From the NCBI GenBank assembly GCA_030018575.1, contig JASEIA010000033.1, forward strand, positions 1 through 14,204: a stretch of 14,204 nucleotides of DNA, given 5' to 3'. Under the pieces are notes generated by a model. The model saw only the letters and a program-made list of their open reading frames with translations, was not told the DNA's origin and searched no databases. The translations under genes were made by a program, and so were the position numbers. Positions 1 through 8,744 of the stretch are shown in pieces; the stretch's first letter is position 1; the number at the start of each line of letters is the position of its first letter. The stretch is from Nanobdellota archaeon (lineage in GTDB: Archaea; Nanobdellota; Nanobdellia; SCGC-AAA011-G17; GW2011-AR17).

Positions 1-42
1 TAATGCCCCACAGCTTGCTGTGATTGGGATAGCCTTTGCCAT
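1..42 (-). CDS. Possible 5' end of a downstream gene, cut by the window edge
   Basis: An ATG on the minus strand at 42-40 lies 14 nt beyond the stop codon of the giant protein gene. It opens a reading frame (MAKAIPITASCGAL) with no stop before the window edge. The spacing would fit a third gene in the operon. Only 14 codons are visible, no Shine-Dalgarno site is obvious, and the same stretch contains a small inverted repeat (CACAGC at 9-14 with GCTGTG at 17-22) that could instead belong to a 3' untranslated region. No family can be assigned. Confidence 0.2.
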   Translation of the reverse strand, partial: MAKAIPITASCGAL

Positions 43-56
43 GTTATTGTTTACTT

Positions 57-3000
57 TTAGGCCCTGCATCCAGGATAAGCAGCATCCCTTATGGCTTTTC
101 CTATTGCTTCCTGGCCCGCTGCGTTTGGATGCAGGAACTGCCCGGAAGCATGATACTCTGTTTTCATTGCGCCCGGGTTTGCAGGGTCGTTAAGCACATT
201 GTAAACATCAACCTTGACATCGGCATTTGATTCAGCCATTATCCACCTGTTGACAATTTCCTGGTTCCTTTGGCATGCTGCTGTCCAGCCAAAAGTGCCA
301 GTTGTCCCTTTCCATGGAGTTATTGTAAGCGCTATAACCCTTAAGCCCGCATCTTTTGCTTTTTTATACATTGCCTGCAGGTCCCTCTCGACTGTTGTTT
401 TGCCGCCACATATGTTATTTACGCCGGCCATGATTATCACATCGTTATAATTGTTTGCCAAAATTGCGCTGTCAAACCTTCTGGCAATGGCTGTTGAGCC
501 CTGCCCTGAAATGCCGTGCTCAAAGAAGTCAATGTTCGCAGCACTGCATTGCATGTTGAGGTAGTTTACATACCCTCCGTCCTGCGTAATTGAGTCTCCT
601 ATTGCACCTACTCTTTCTGTCCGCGCATTCGGCGTAACTCCCGCCCTTGCCTTGGGCCTGCAGCACACGCCTGTTGAGCATGAGCCGCTGGTTTGAGTCT
701 CATACCTGTCAGTGCACCCTGCCTTGCATGTGCCTCCTGCTGTTATGCAGTTGCCGCCTGTTGATGTTGTGCCCGAAGTAGCTGCACTGGGAGAACCAGT
801 TGGTGTGCCGGTAGATGCTGCCGCCGTGCTTCCTGTTGCCCTCGGAGGATATACCCAAATTTCAGGCCGCCACTTGTTGCTTGGCTTATTATTCAACGCC
901 ATAAATGCGCCAAGCTCTCTCGCGCCAACACCCCCATACATGTCAATCTTGCAGGCTGGCTTATATTTTCCCCTAAAGGCTCCGCCGGTGTCTTCTGCAA
1001 AATACCATCCGTTAAGGGGATTGCCTTCATTGAATTTTAAGTATACCCTTGAGCCGTAGGGAATAAAGCAGCCCGTGCCTTCATCAGGATTGACAGCGAT
1101 GGTCCTGTGCGTTTCAGGCTTTACGCCTGTTTTTGTATATCCGCGCTCATTTGCAGTTGTTTTTGCAACCCCTCCTTCAAAAGCAGTTTTGCTTATATCT
1201 GTGTAGCTGTAAACCTTATCCCTGCAAATACTGCTGCCTTCACATAATGTAACTTCGTAAAATCCCCTGTCGCTCATTGGAAGATTGCAGGCGCCGTACC
1301 AGCATATTTTTTTATCTTCAACTGTTTTGCAGTTTTTCATGCGGCTCTGGCTGCTGCAGTCAGCGTAGGTTTGGCAGGCTGCCGCACTTTGGTATTCCGG
1401 CCTTGCTTTTATCACATTATTGTCATCTAACATGCCGCTATACCATTTTGAGCCGTCTGCCCATCCAGGCTTGTCGTTGCAGTCTGCCGTGTAATAAACA
1501 GTAGCTGTTATTGTCCCTTCGGCAAATGTTGAAGCCCCTGTTGGAATCGTGTCTGGCGCCGCTCTTGAAACAAGCCCTTTCATAAGTGATGTAACAACGC
1601 GGTTTTTCTGCGTTTCAGGGTCCAAGTCAACATAAGAGCCGTAATCAACTATATTTCCTGCTGTTCTTGCGCCTGCATTGTCATAAGCAATCTGCATTCC
1701 TGCCACAGGCACAATCGCAGTGCCTGAAGAGCCTGTTGATGCCGCTTCTGTTGCTTCACTGCTTTGAGCAGCGCTTTCCGCCCTCCTTTCAACTTCCACG
1801 CACTGCCCGCTTGTATCGTACTTGCAGCTAATTCCTTCACCATTTTTGGCTTTGCCAGTGCATGCCCGGCTCTCGCACATGTTCTTGTCATTGTTCATTT
1901 CAGAGCAGCTTGTTAATTTTGAGCACGTGTGGCATCCATTAAAAAGCGGCTGGGCAGATAATGCCATTGTCCTTGGCACATAATAGCACATGCCTTGGTT
2001 GTGGCATTGGGGTTTGGTGCAGTACATGCCGCAGTCATTGCACTTGTTCTCCTCAATCCGCGCCTGCTGCCCTGCTTCTTCTGAAACCGCAACCCTGAAA
2101 ACAAAAGGCTCGTTCATATTAGATGAAGTCTGGTAAAGTGTTTCAAAGTTCTTTACATATTGGTTATAAACCGCTTCGTCAACCGCCAGCGTACTGCGCA
2201 GCTCAGCAAGATTATTCTTGTAAACATCATATAGCTCCTTTACTTTTTGCCGGTATTCGCTCACAAAAGCAGCAGGCAGTTCCCGACCTGTCAAGAACGG
2301 AGCAATATCTGTCTCAAACTTATCAAGGTATATGAAGTACAATGCTTCCAGGTCATACTCAAACCTGTCAAGCAGCCTTGAAAACTCCCTTTTCGGGTCT
2401 TTTTGCGCGCAGTCCTTTGCAGCCTTGTCCATCAGCTCTGCATACTTGTAGCCTGCCTGCGCAGCAATCTTCGGGGTTATTGTCCTTGTTTCAAGGTATT
2501 TGTATTCTGACATTGCATTTGCAATGCCGCCGCATGAGTCAGTTGTTATTTTCTCTATTTTTCTTAATTCCTCAACGCTTTCCTTATATTCAAGCGCGTC
2601 AATGCCCATCTCTTCCCGTATTGACCTGAATCCTGTTTCGTCAAGCGCGTTTGAGACCTCTCTCATCCTGTCGGCGTCGTTTATGGTCACTGTCCTCATG
2701 TCAATCCAGCACTTGCCCATGGACCTTCCTGAAGAATCCTTTCCGCAGGTTCCGACTTCCCTCCAGTCAGTCGGGTTCGTGCCCTGCCCCGGGTTCTGCA
2801 GTGAGCATACTCTTTGCACGCCTGAGCTTAACAGCCCTGACTTTTCAGGCAGGGGAATGCTTCCCAATGACGGGCTTGTTCTTGGAACTGATGCAACGCA
2901 ATCCTCTTCAGACTTAATCTGCCTCTGCGCCTCGTCTGAAACAATCAGGTCTGAAAGATAGTCAAGGGCAAAGTCAGTGCTTACCTTGCCGAAGCCGCAT

Positions 3001-6000
3001 TCTGTATTGCCGTTCAGCGTGATGCAGACATTGTCATAGCCTTTTGGCGCAATGCAGTCCAGGTTAAAGGAAGCAATGCCTCCCTTTTCAATCGAGCCCT
3101 GCCTTCCCTCGCACCTTTCTGTTGCATAAAATACATCATTTGTGATTGAATTCTTCAGGAATACAGAATATGTTGCAGGATTGTCTTCTCCTGCATATAC
3201 ATGGTAGAATACTCCATACCTTGACAGCTGCTGTGTTTCAGAGTATCCGCTCTCATCGACAATTGCAGTGTACTGCGGCGGGCTTTCAGGCTGTGCAAGC
3301 TGGTCAAAGAACTCGCCGAATGCAGGCAGCTTTCCGAATATTGCCTGCTTGCAGATTTCAGTGCCAATCTCTCCGATGCTTCTTGATTGGTATGATGCAA
3401 ACGCAGTTGTTGCATACTCTTTTGTGAAGAATGAGACTGAATCCTCCACATTCTGTATGCTTGAGTCAAATGTAAGATATTCCCCTCCGCCTTGTTTCTG
3501 GTCAAGGAAGGTTTGTGAAATCCAGTTGAATATTCCGCCTTTCATGTTTATGATTGCCATTGCCTCTTTCCAAATCAATTCGCAGATGAATACTGAGCGT
3601 ATCTTGTCGCAGATTCCGACTGACACTCCCTGGACCTGCGCTGTCTTCAGGCATTTAACATATCCCCTCAATACTGATTTGATGTTCTGCAGTCCCGCCA
3701 ATACTCCTGTAAGGCATATTGGGACAGGCTCGTATGGTATGTCGAAGTTATGCAGGCCCAATACAATAGAGCCAATCAGCCCTGTCTGCACAACATCATT
3801 CACCTGCCATGCCCCTCCCATATTGAATCTTGACGGCGGGCACATGACAGGGTCGCAAACTCCAAACAGCATCCTGCAGTCATCAGGGTCCATCACATCA
3901 TAGCATGTTGCGCTGCTTCTTGAGGCGTCTAAATTTGCCCTCGAAGTGCTTACGCCAAAGTTCCTGCCGCACATGCTAAGCACCTGGCCTTCTGAGTGCT
4001 TTCCTACCCTTGTCGCCTGCTCAATCAGCCTTCTGTGCGTTGACTCCATCCCAGGCCTTTCAAGCATGCTCTGGTGCTGCACAAGCACATCATCCTCATT
4101 GCATAATAAGCCGTCTTCTCCAACATTCCATTCCTGTATCACGCTTGGGCTCCCGTCCTTGTAGAAGTCAAGCACTTTTACATAATTGCCATTAGTGCAC
4201 GTAGGTATGCAGTAAGGCTTGCCGTCAGAGTAAAACTCCCCAATGGCCCGCGGATTGTAAGTTGGGCTTGTCTGCCCTGTTGCATAAGCAGTTGTCATTG
4301 CAACATAGAAGTTGCCTTCTTCGTCAACATACACATTTCCCTGGTTTGTTCTTAAGGGCGCATTGGGGTTTCTTTCATACGCAGCCTCAACCCTTGCTGA
4401 TTCTGCTGTTAAGTCCGCCTTAAGCTTCTCGTCCATCCCCTCAAGATACCTCGGGCTTTCAGCGCTCATTGCATCTGCAAGCCCCCTCTGGTAGTCATTT
4501 ACAGTCGCTTCCTGAAGTATTATTTTTCCGTGCGGGGTGTTTGAGTAAAGCTGCCTTCCTTCTCTCCTGATTGTTGCAAGCGGGGTTGCGCCTATTGTTT
4601 CTATATAAGGGAAGTCCCCTGACCTTGTGTCTGGCTCTGCAAGGTGCGACTTATACAGGTCTGAAAACAATGTTGCCTTGTCCTGCTCGCTTAATGCGCC
4701 AAAGTTTTTGTAATGCGCTTCAACATCGCTTACAGCCGCAAGGTATGCTTCCTGCTTGTTCGTATTCTCAAGCCGCATGGATGAAAGTTTTGTGTCCACT
4801 TCGCTCCTCAGGTTGTATTCATAGCCTTTGCCGCTTGTTTTCCCTGAAAGGCTGCTGTAATCAGGAGAATCCTTCATAAGCTGCCAGTACCTGTAGTCCC
4901 TCAGCTGTTGCGGCGAGTACAAGTCATCTCCCATGTAATCCTCATATTTACTCAAGTCAGTGTATTTTGAAGTGATGTTCCTGTACCAGGGCTGGCCCTT
5001 GTAATTCTCCATCTCTTTATTTACAGTGTTAATAGCATCCTGCGAAGCGTCTATTGTTGACTCTATCTGGCCTGAATTATCAATGACACATTCATTGTAA
5101 TCCTCATACATCCTGCCTTCGCCGCTGTTCTGCCTGCAGTAAGCATCCCATCCTGAATTTCCGTCAGGCCCGTGCATTGCAAACCTTCTCGCCTGTGTCC
5201 TTGACATGCCGCCGAAGAACGAGTTCTTGAGAGTGAGGTAGCCGAAGGTTACAAGGCAAACTTTTTTCCACACAACCACAATGTTATTCAGCGCGCTTAT
5301 CACTTCGTCAAGATCTTCTATCACTGCCTGGGTTGAATTGATTTTGTCGCTTATCTCATCAGGTGTCCATTGTATTGCCCGCTTTTCAACCGGAATGTGT
5401 ATTGTGAAGTTTGTGTTGCTTACAAGCGGCGCGCCTGTGCCCGGTATTACGGTAACTATTGCGTATTTCTTCAGGTCAACTGACTTCAGCCTTACAGTTC
5501 TGTATGATGGGCTCTCGCCAGAAGAGCTATAATCCAGCCTTACATCGCTATTAAGCGGAAGGGCTTTTACATTTGCCCTATATCCTCTTGGAGGCGCCGC
5601 CCTGTATTTTTTCTCTATTACAACAGATTCCGGGCTTATGTCGCGCACAAGCCAGTTGTACTGCCTTTGCACTCCATCTTCGCCTGTTTCTGTTATGCCC
5701 ATTGAAAAAATTCCGTTTCCGGCCTTGAGCTTCTTTGTCCCTTCTATTTCAACCTCAATTGTTGCAGAAGGCTGCTCTGCCTCTGCCTGGAAAGGCATGT
5801 CAAGCACCATGACCCTTATTGAAACTCCATTGTCCTCAAACTCGCCAATCTTGTATCTTGTGTGCAGCTTTGCATCTTCCTCAAGCTCTGTGATTCTTGT
5901 TTTTGCAAGGGGTATGAACTCTCCCATGTTGTTCTTAATTGCCAGCCTGAAGTATTTCAATGCTGTCTCAGTGTCCCCAAGCCAATAGTATATCTCCCCG

Positions 6001-8744
6001 AGCTTGTAATTAGCCCTGTCTTCATACAGCACGCCCTTGTCATCCTTTATGCCGAAGTAAAGCTCAGCAACCCTCTTGAACTCCTCTGCAGCTGTGCAGT
6101 AAACCATTTCCTGCGTTGATTCCTTTATTACCTTAAGCCATTGTTCCGGCGCGCCCCCTTCCCTGAAAAGCAGTACCTTGTTCCTGCAGATTCCCTCGCC
6201 AGCGCCTGGTGAGATGGCGGGCGCGGCTGTTTTTGCCGCAGGGGCTGCTTCAGCCTGTTCTATAATTTCTGATTCCTCTCTGCTTGCTTCTGCGAAAGTG
6301 CTTGCTACCTTTGCTTTATCAAAGACACTCAGTATGCAGCATTGTGCATTTGCGTTGGTGCATAATTCTGCATCCCTATATATGACTCCTGCCTCATTTT
6401 GGTTGCAGGTTTGCCTGCAGTTTCCTATAAGCCCTCTCCTTGCTCCATAGCTTGCGCAGGTTATCTGCTCCATGGCTGAAAAGGCTGTTGGCGCGGCTGT
6501 TACTCTTGCGCCACTTGTTCCGGCAGCGCTTCCCTGCGCCCACACGCTGAACCCTGCAATGTCCGCTCTTGCAAATGCGCTTTCATCAAATATAGCAGAA
6601 GAATAATCAGGCTCAACAAGCCCGCGCGAGACAATGCTTCCTGCGCCTGCATTCACGTCAACAATCATGTGCCGGGTTATTCCAACGCCTGGCAGGTTTC
6701 TCTTATCACTGCCGACAGGGCCTGCTGCAATCACATTAATTCCGTCTGTTGTCCCTTCATAGAATACGTGCGCGTGCCCGTGGATGTATGCGGCAACATT
6801 ATTCTGCTTAAACAGGGACTTAATTTGGCTGTTTGGAGCAATCTGTTCCCCTCCGCTTTGTCCGGAATCAGCAGGCAAAATCCTTGTCAGGGGCAGGTGC
6901 CCGAAAACAATAATCCTCTTTCCAGCCGCCTTTGCTTTGCCCAATTCATCAGCAAGCCAGCTCATTTGCGCACTCCCAAGCTGCTGTTTTCCTGCCTCCA
7001 GCACGATAAAATAATTGCTTCCGTAATTGAATGAATAATATAGCGGATAATTTCCATTTTCATTAATTGCAACAGCAGGCTTATGCTGATTCCAGTAAGC
7101 TACATACTCATTTTGTCCCTCACCGTACATGTCATGGTTGCCCAAGACAGGTATCATCGTAATGCCTGCATCATTAATCTTTTCCCATGTTTCTGTTGTA
7201 AACAAATTCCACATCGCCCTTGCGCCTGCAGCTGTTTCTCCCGGATTTCCGCTTGTTATGTCACCTGTAAAAACCACAAAGTCAGGATTCTGCGCTATTG
7301 CTCCCCGTGCTGCGCTTGTTCTGAGGCTTGCACCTCCGCCGCTCTTTGTGTGCATGTCGCTCATCACGACGAAGTTAATGCTGCTGCCTGCCGCAGTTGC
7401 GGAACTTTCAGTGCCGCAGCAGTACCCGCTTCCTCCAGGCATGCTTGAGCAAGCAGAAACCATGTACTGAATTTTGTCTTCTTCGCAGGATTCTGATTGG
7501 CATATGCCTTTTCCTCCTGCGCATGTTATCGGCGTCTCGCTTGGAGTTAAATATCCTGTCTCTGCAGACGCGCTTCCTTCCTGGGTTAATCCTGCCGCGT
7601 CCCTAACATCTTCGGCAGCTGAATCGCTCACATATCCCAAAACATCTGCCGCGCCTTCCGCAATCTTCTGGAAGAATGTCTTTGACACTGTTGCAGTGTC
7701 CCTCGGGCCTTTCACGACAATCTCGTAAGTAACCTTGTTTGTCCTTGGCTCTTTCACAACATTTATCTGCGTCACTTTAAGCGAAGAGCCAGGGTAAAGC
7801 CTTGAGCCTTCTGTAACAATGTATTCTTTCTCTTCTCCATTGACATTAACCCTTATCCTTGCCCTTTTCTTTGCAGAATCAATTATGTCGATGAGCTTTA
7901 CCCTGAAAGCGTTTGTCATGAAGTCAGATGCGGCGCTCATCCTTATCGGGTCTGATGTTTCCCCCTCGTTAAGCTTAAGGTCTTTTAAGGGCCGCGGTGT
8001 TCCTGTGAACGGCCACTGCAGGTCCTGCCCGCCGTAAACAGTAAGCTCTGCGCTGCCATCTCTGATTGAAGTTGCCCTTATTGCGCCCCTGCCTGCAAAG
8101 AACCTGTAATCATTGAAGTTGGGGTCCTGCTTCCATGCCGCCTCGTCAGTCCTTTCAGGCAGCAGCAAGTCCTGCTCAATCATGCTGTATAATCTTTCCG
8201 CATTTTCAAATGTGATTTGAGCTTTCATGTTAAGCTTAATCTTGTCAGGCACATCAGCCTCTTTCTCAATCTGCTTTAATGTCACTATTAAATACCCGAG
8301 GTTTTCCAATGAAATCTGCCTGGGCTTGATGTACTTTGGAGAACCGCGCACGTAATTCAGCGTTTCCTCATCCCCGGGCCTTATGTAAACCTGCTTTATG
8401 TTCATGCTGCCGTAAATAGGCTCTATATTCGACTGGCTTCCGATTAATCTTCCCGGTGTGATTCCTGTCAGGTATACATAAACAGGCACATCACCGTCTT
8501 CAACAACAGAAGCAGGCAGTATCTGCGGCTCATATCCTTTCACATTCACTATTATTGACTCGCCTGTCTGAGCTTCCCTTTTCTCTTCTTCCCAGTCAAG
8601 CAAGGCAGATGAGAATGGAGCAGTTATAATCAGCATGGAGAAAATTATTGCAATCAGCTTGTACCAAGGTAGCGCAGTAGCAAGGTAGCGCTGTCGCCGC
8701 CAACCCGCTTGCCTCCCCACTTTCCTACTTGCCATTTTTACCAT
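57..8744 (-). CDS. Giant exported multidomain protein (2895 aa): metallophosphoesterase, TPR-like, Cys-rich, 3D and SGNH hydrolase domains
   Basis: A probable cell-surface multi-enzyme protein. A basic N-terminus and a hydrophobic stretch (about residues 30-50) form a signal peptide or anchor. Residues 50-400 are beta-rich and of unknown function. Residues 455-705 are a calcineurin-like metallophosphoesterase with its ligand motifs in order: D463-x-H465, G-D495, G-N-H537-D538, H616 and H655-G-H657-x-H659. A TPR-like helix pair lies near 911-938, followed by beta-rich and long helical regions (1130-1330, 2020-2215) with a Cys-rich conserved-looking block at 1630-1740. Residues 2235-2315 hold 12 cysteines. 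A 3D-type domain (2408-2632, core 2548-2605) keeps D2585 and D2601 but has N2552 at the first Asp. After a Ser/Thr/Pro/Ala/Gly linker (2636-2665) comes an SGNH hydrolase (2712-2893) with S2718, N2776 and H2872. Substrates are unknown. The start at 8744 overlaps the upstream gene by 7 nt. The in-frame ATG at 8735 sits 10 nt after GGTGG and may be the true start. The N-terminal and core regions resemble large DPANN surface proteins from memory only. Confidence 0.93.
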   Translation of the reverse strand: MVKMASRKVGRQAGWRRQRYLATALPWYKLIAIIFSMLIITAPFSSALLDWEEEKREAQTGESIIVNVKGYEPQILPASVVEDGDVPVYVYLTGITPGRLIGSQSNIEPIYGSMNIKQVYIRPGDEETLNYVRGSPKYIKPRQISLENLGYLIVTLKQIEKEADVPDKIKLNMKAQITFENAERLYSMIEQDLLLPERTDEAAWKQDPNFNDYRFFAGRGAIRATSIRDGSAELTVYGGQDLQWPFTGTPRPLKDLKLNEGETSDPIRMSAASDFMTNAFRVKLIDIIDSAKKRARIRVNVNGEEKEYIVTEGSRLYPGSSLKVTQINVVKEPRTNKVTYEIVVKGPRDTATVSKTFFQKIAEGAADVLGYVSDSAAEDVRDAAGLTQEGSASAETGYLTPSETPITCAGGKGICQSESCEEDKIQYMVSACSSMPGGSGYCCGTESSATAAGSSINFVVMSDMHTKSGGGASLRTSAARGAIAQNPDFVVFTGDITSGNPGETAAGARAMWNLFTTETWEKINDAGITMIPVLGNHDMYGEGQNEYVAYWNQHKPAVAINENGNYPLYYSFNYGSNYFIVLEAGKQQLGSAQMSWLADELGKAKAAGKRIIVFGHLPLTRILPADSGQSGGEQIAPNSQIKSLFKQNNVAAYIHGHAHVFYEGTTDGINVIAAGPVGSDKRNLPGVGITRHMIVDVNAGAGSIVSRGLVEPDYSSAIFDESAFARADIAGFSVWAQGSAAGTSGARVTAAPTAFSAMEQITCASYGARRGLIGNCRQTCNQNEAGVIYRDAELCTNANAQCCILSVFDKAKVASTFAEASREESEIIEQAEAAPAAKTAAPAISPGAGEGICRNKVLLFREGGAPEQWLKVIKESTQEMVYCTAAEEFKRVAELYFGIKDDKGVLYEDRANYKLGEIYYWLGDTETALKYFRLAIKNNMGEFIPLAKTRITELEEDAKLHTRYKIGEFEDNGVSIRVMVLDMPFQAEAEQPSATIEVEIEGTKKLKAGNGIFSMGITETGEDGVQRQYNWLVRDISPESVVIEKKYRAAPPRGYRANVKALPLNSDVRLDYSSSGESPSYRTVRLKSVDLKKYAIVTVIPGTGAPLVSNTNFTIHIPVEKRAIQWTPDEISDKINSTQAVIEDLDEVISALNNIVVVWKKVCLVTFGYLTLKNSFFGGMSRTQARRFAMHGPDGNSGWDAYCRQNSGEGRMYEDYNECVIDNSGQIESTIDASQDAINTVNKEMENYKGQPWYRNITSKYTDLSKYEDYMGDDLYSPQQLRDYRYWQLMKDSPDYSSLSGKTSGKGYEYNLRSEVDTKLSSMRLENTNKQEAYLAAVSDVEAHYKNFGALSEQDKATLFSDLYKSHLAEPDTRSGDFPYIETIGATPLATIRREGRQLYSNTPHGKIILQEATVNDYQRGLADAMSAESPRYLEGMDEKLKADLTAESARVEAAYERNPNAPLRTNQGNVYVDEEGNFYVAMTTAYATGQTSPTYNPRAIGEFYSDGKPYCIPTCTNGNYVKVLDFYKDGSPSVIQEWNVGEDGLLCNEDDVLVQHQSMLERPGMESTHRRLIEQATRVGKHSEGQVLSMCGRNFGVSTSRANLDASRSSATCYDVMDPDDCRMLFGVCDPVMCPPSRFNMGGAWQVNDVVQTGLIGSIVLGLHNFDIPYEPVPICLTGVLAGLQNIKSVLRGYVKCLKTAQVQGVSVGICDKIRSVFICELIWKEAMAIINMKGGIFNWISQTFLDQKQGGGEYLTFDSSIQNVEDSVSFFTKEYATTAFASYQSRSIGEIGTEICKQAIFGKLPAFGEFFDQLAQPESPPQYTAIVDESGYSETQQLSRYGVFYHVYAGEDNPATYSVFLKNSITNDVFYATERCEGRQGSIEKGGIASFNLDCIAPKGYDNVCITLNGNTECGFGKVSTDFALDYLSDLIVSDEAQRQIKSEEDCVASVPRTSPSLGSIPLPEKSGLLSSGVQRVCSLQNPGQGTNPTDWREVGTCGKDSSGRSMGKCWIDMRTVTINDADRMREVSNALDETGFRSIREEMGIDALEYKESVEELRKIEKITTDSCGGIANAMSEYKYLETRTITPKIAAQAGYKYAELMDKAAKDCAQKDPKREFSRLLDRFEYDLEALYFIYLDKFETDIAPFLTGRELPAAFVSEYRQKVKELYDVYKNNLAELRSTLAVDEAVYNQYVKNFETLYQTSSNMNEPFVFRVAVSEEAGQQARIEENKCNDCGMYCTKPQCHNQGMCYYVPRTMALSAQPLFNGCHTCSKLTSCSEMNNDKNMCESRACTGKAKNGEGISCKYDTSGQCVEVERRAESAAQSSEATEAASTGSSGTAIVPVAGMQIAYDNAGARTAGNIVDYGSYVDLDPETQKNRVVTSLMKGLVSRAAPDTIPTGASTFAEGTITATVYYTADCNDKPGWADGSKWYSGMLDDNNVIKARPEYQSAAACQTYADCSSQSRMKNCKTVEDKKICWYGACNLPMSDRGFYEVTLCEGSSICRDKVYSYTDISKTAFEGGVAKTTANERGYTKTGVKPETHRTIAVNPDEGTGCFIPYGSRVYLKFNEGNPLNGWYFAEDTGGAFRGKYKPACKIDMYGGVGARELGAFMALNNKPSNKWRPEIWVYPPRATGSTAAASTGTPTGSPSAATSGTTSTGGNCITAGGTCKAGCTDRYETQTSGSCSTGVCCRPKARAGVTPNARTERVGAIGDSITQDGGYVNYLNMQCSAANIDFFEHGISGQGSTAIARRFDSAILANNYNDVIIMAGVNNICGGKTTVERDLQAMYKKAKDAGLRVIALTITPWKGTTGTFGWTAACQRNQEIVNRWIMAESNADVKVDVYNVLNDPANPGAMKTEYHASGQFLHPNAAGQEAIGKAIRDAAYPGCRA
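8665..8691. repeat. Short direct repeat inside the signal-peptide coding region
   Basis: CAAGGTAGCGC occurs at 8665-8675 and again at 8681-8691, 16 nt from start to start. It encodes part of the long basic n-region of the giant protein. The period is not a multiple of three, so the two copies are read in different frames. This suggests a small local duplication that lengthened the signal-peptide n-region. Confidence 0.6.

Noticed and set aside
408..480. Possible loss of block III in the SGNH domain because GVNN replaces GxND.
   Set aside because: The catalytic Asn itself (N2776) is kept. Variation at the following Asp is seen in the family and does not show inactivation.
3268..3903. A 211-aa plus-strand open frame inside the giant gene, and many shorter ones nearby.
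   Set aside because: All lie opposite a continuous 2895-codon frame with recognisable domains. None has an SD, TATA box or family features.
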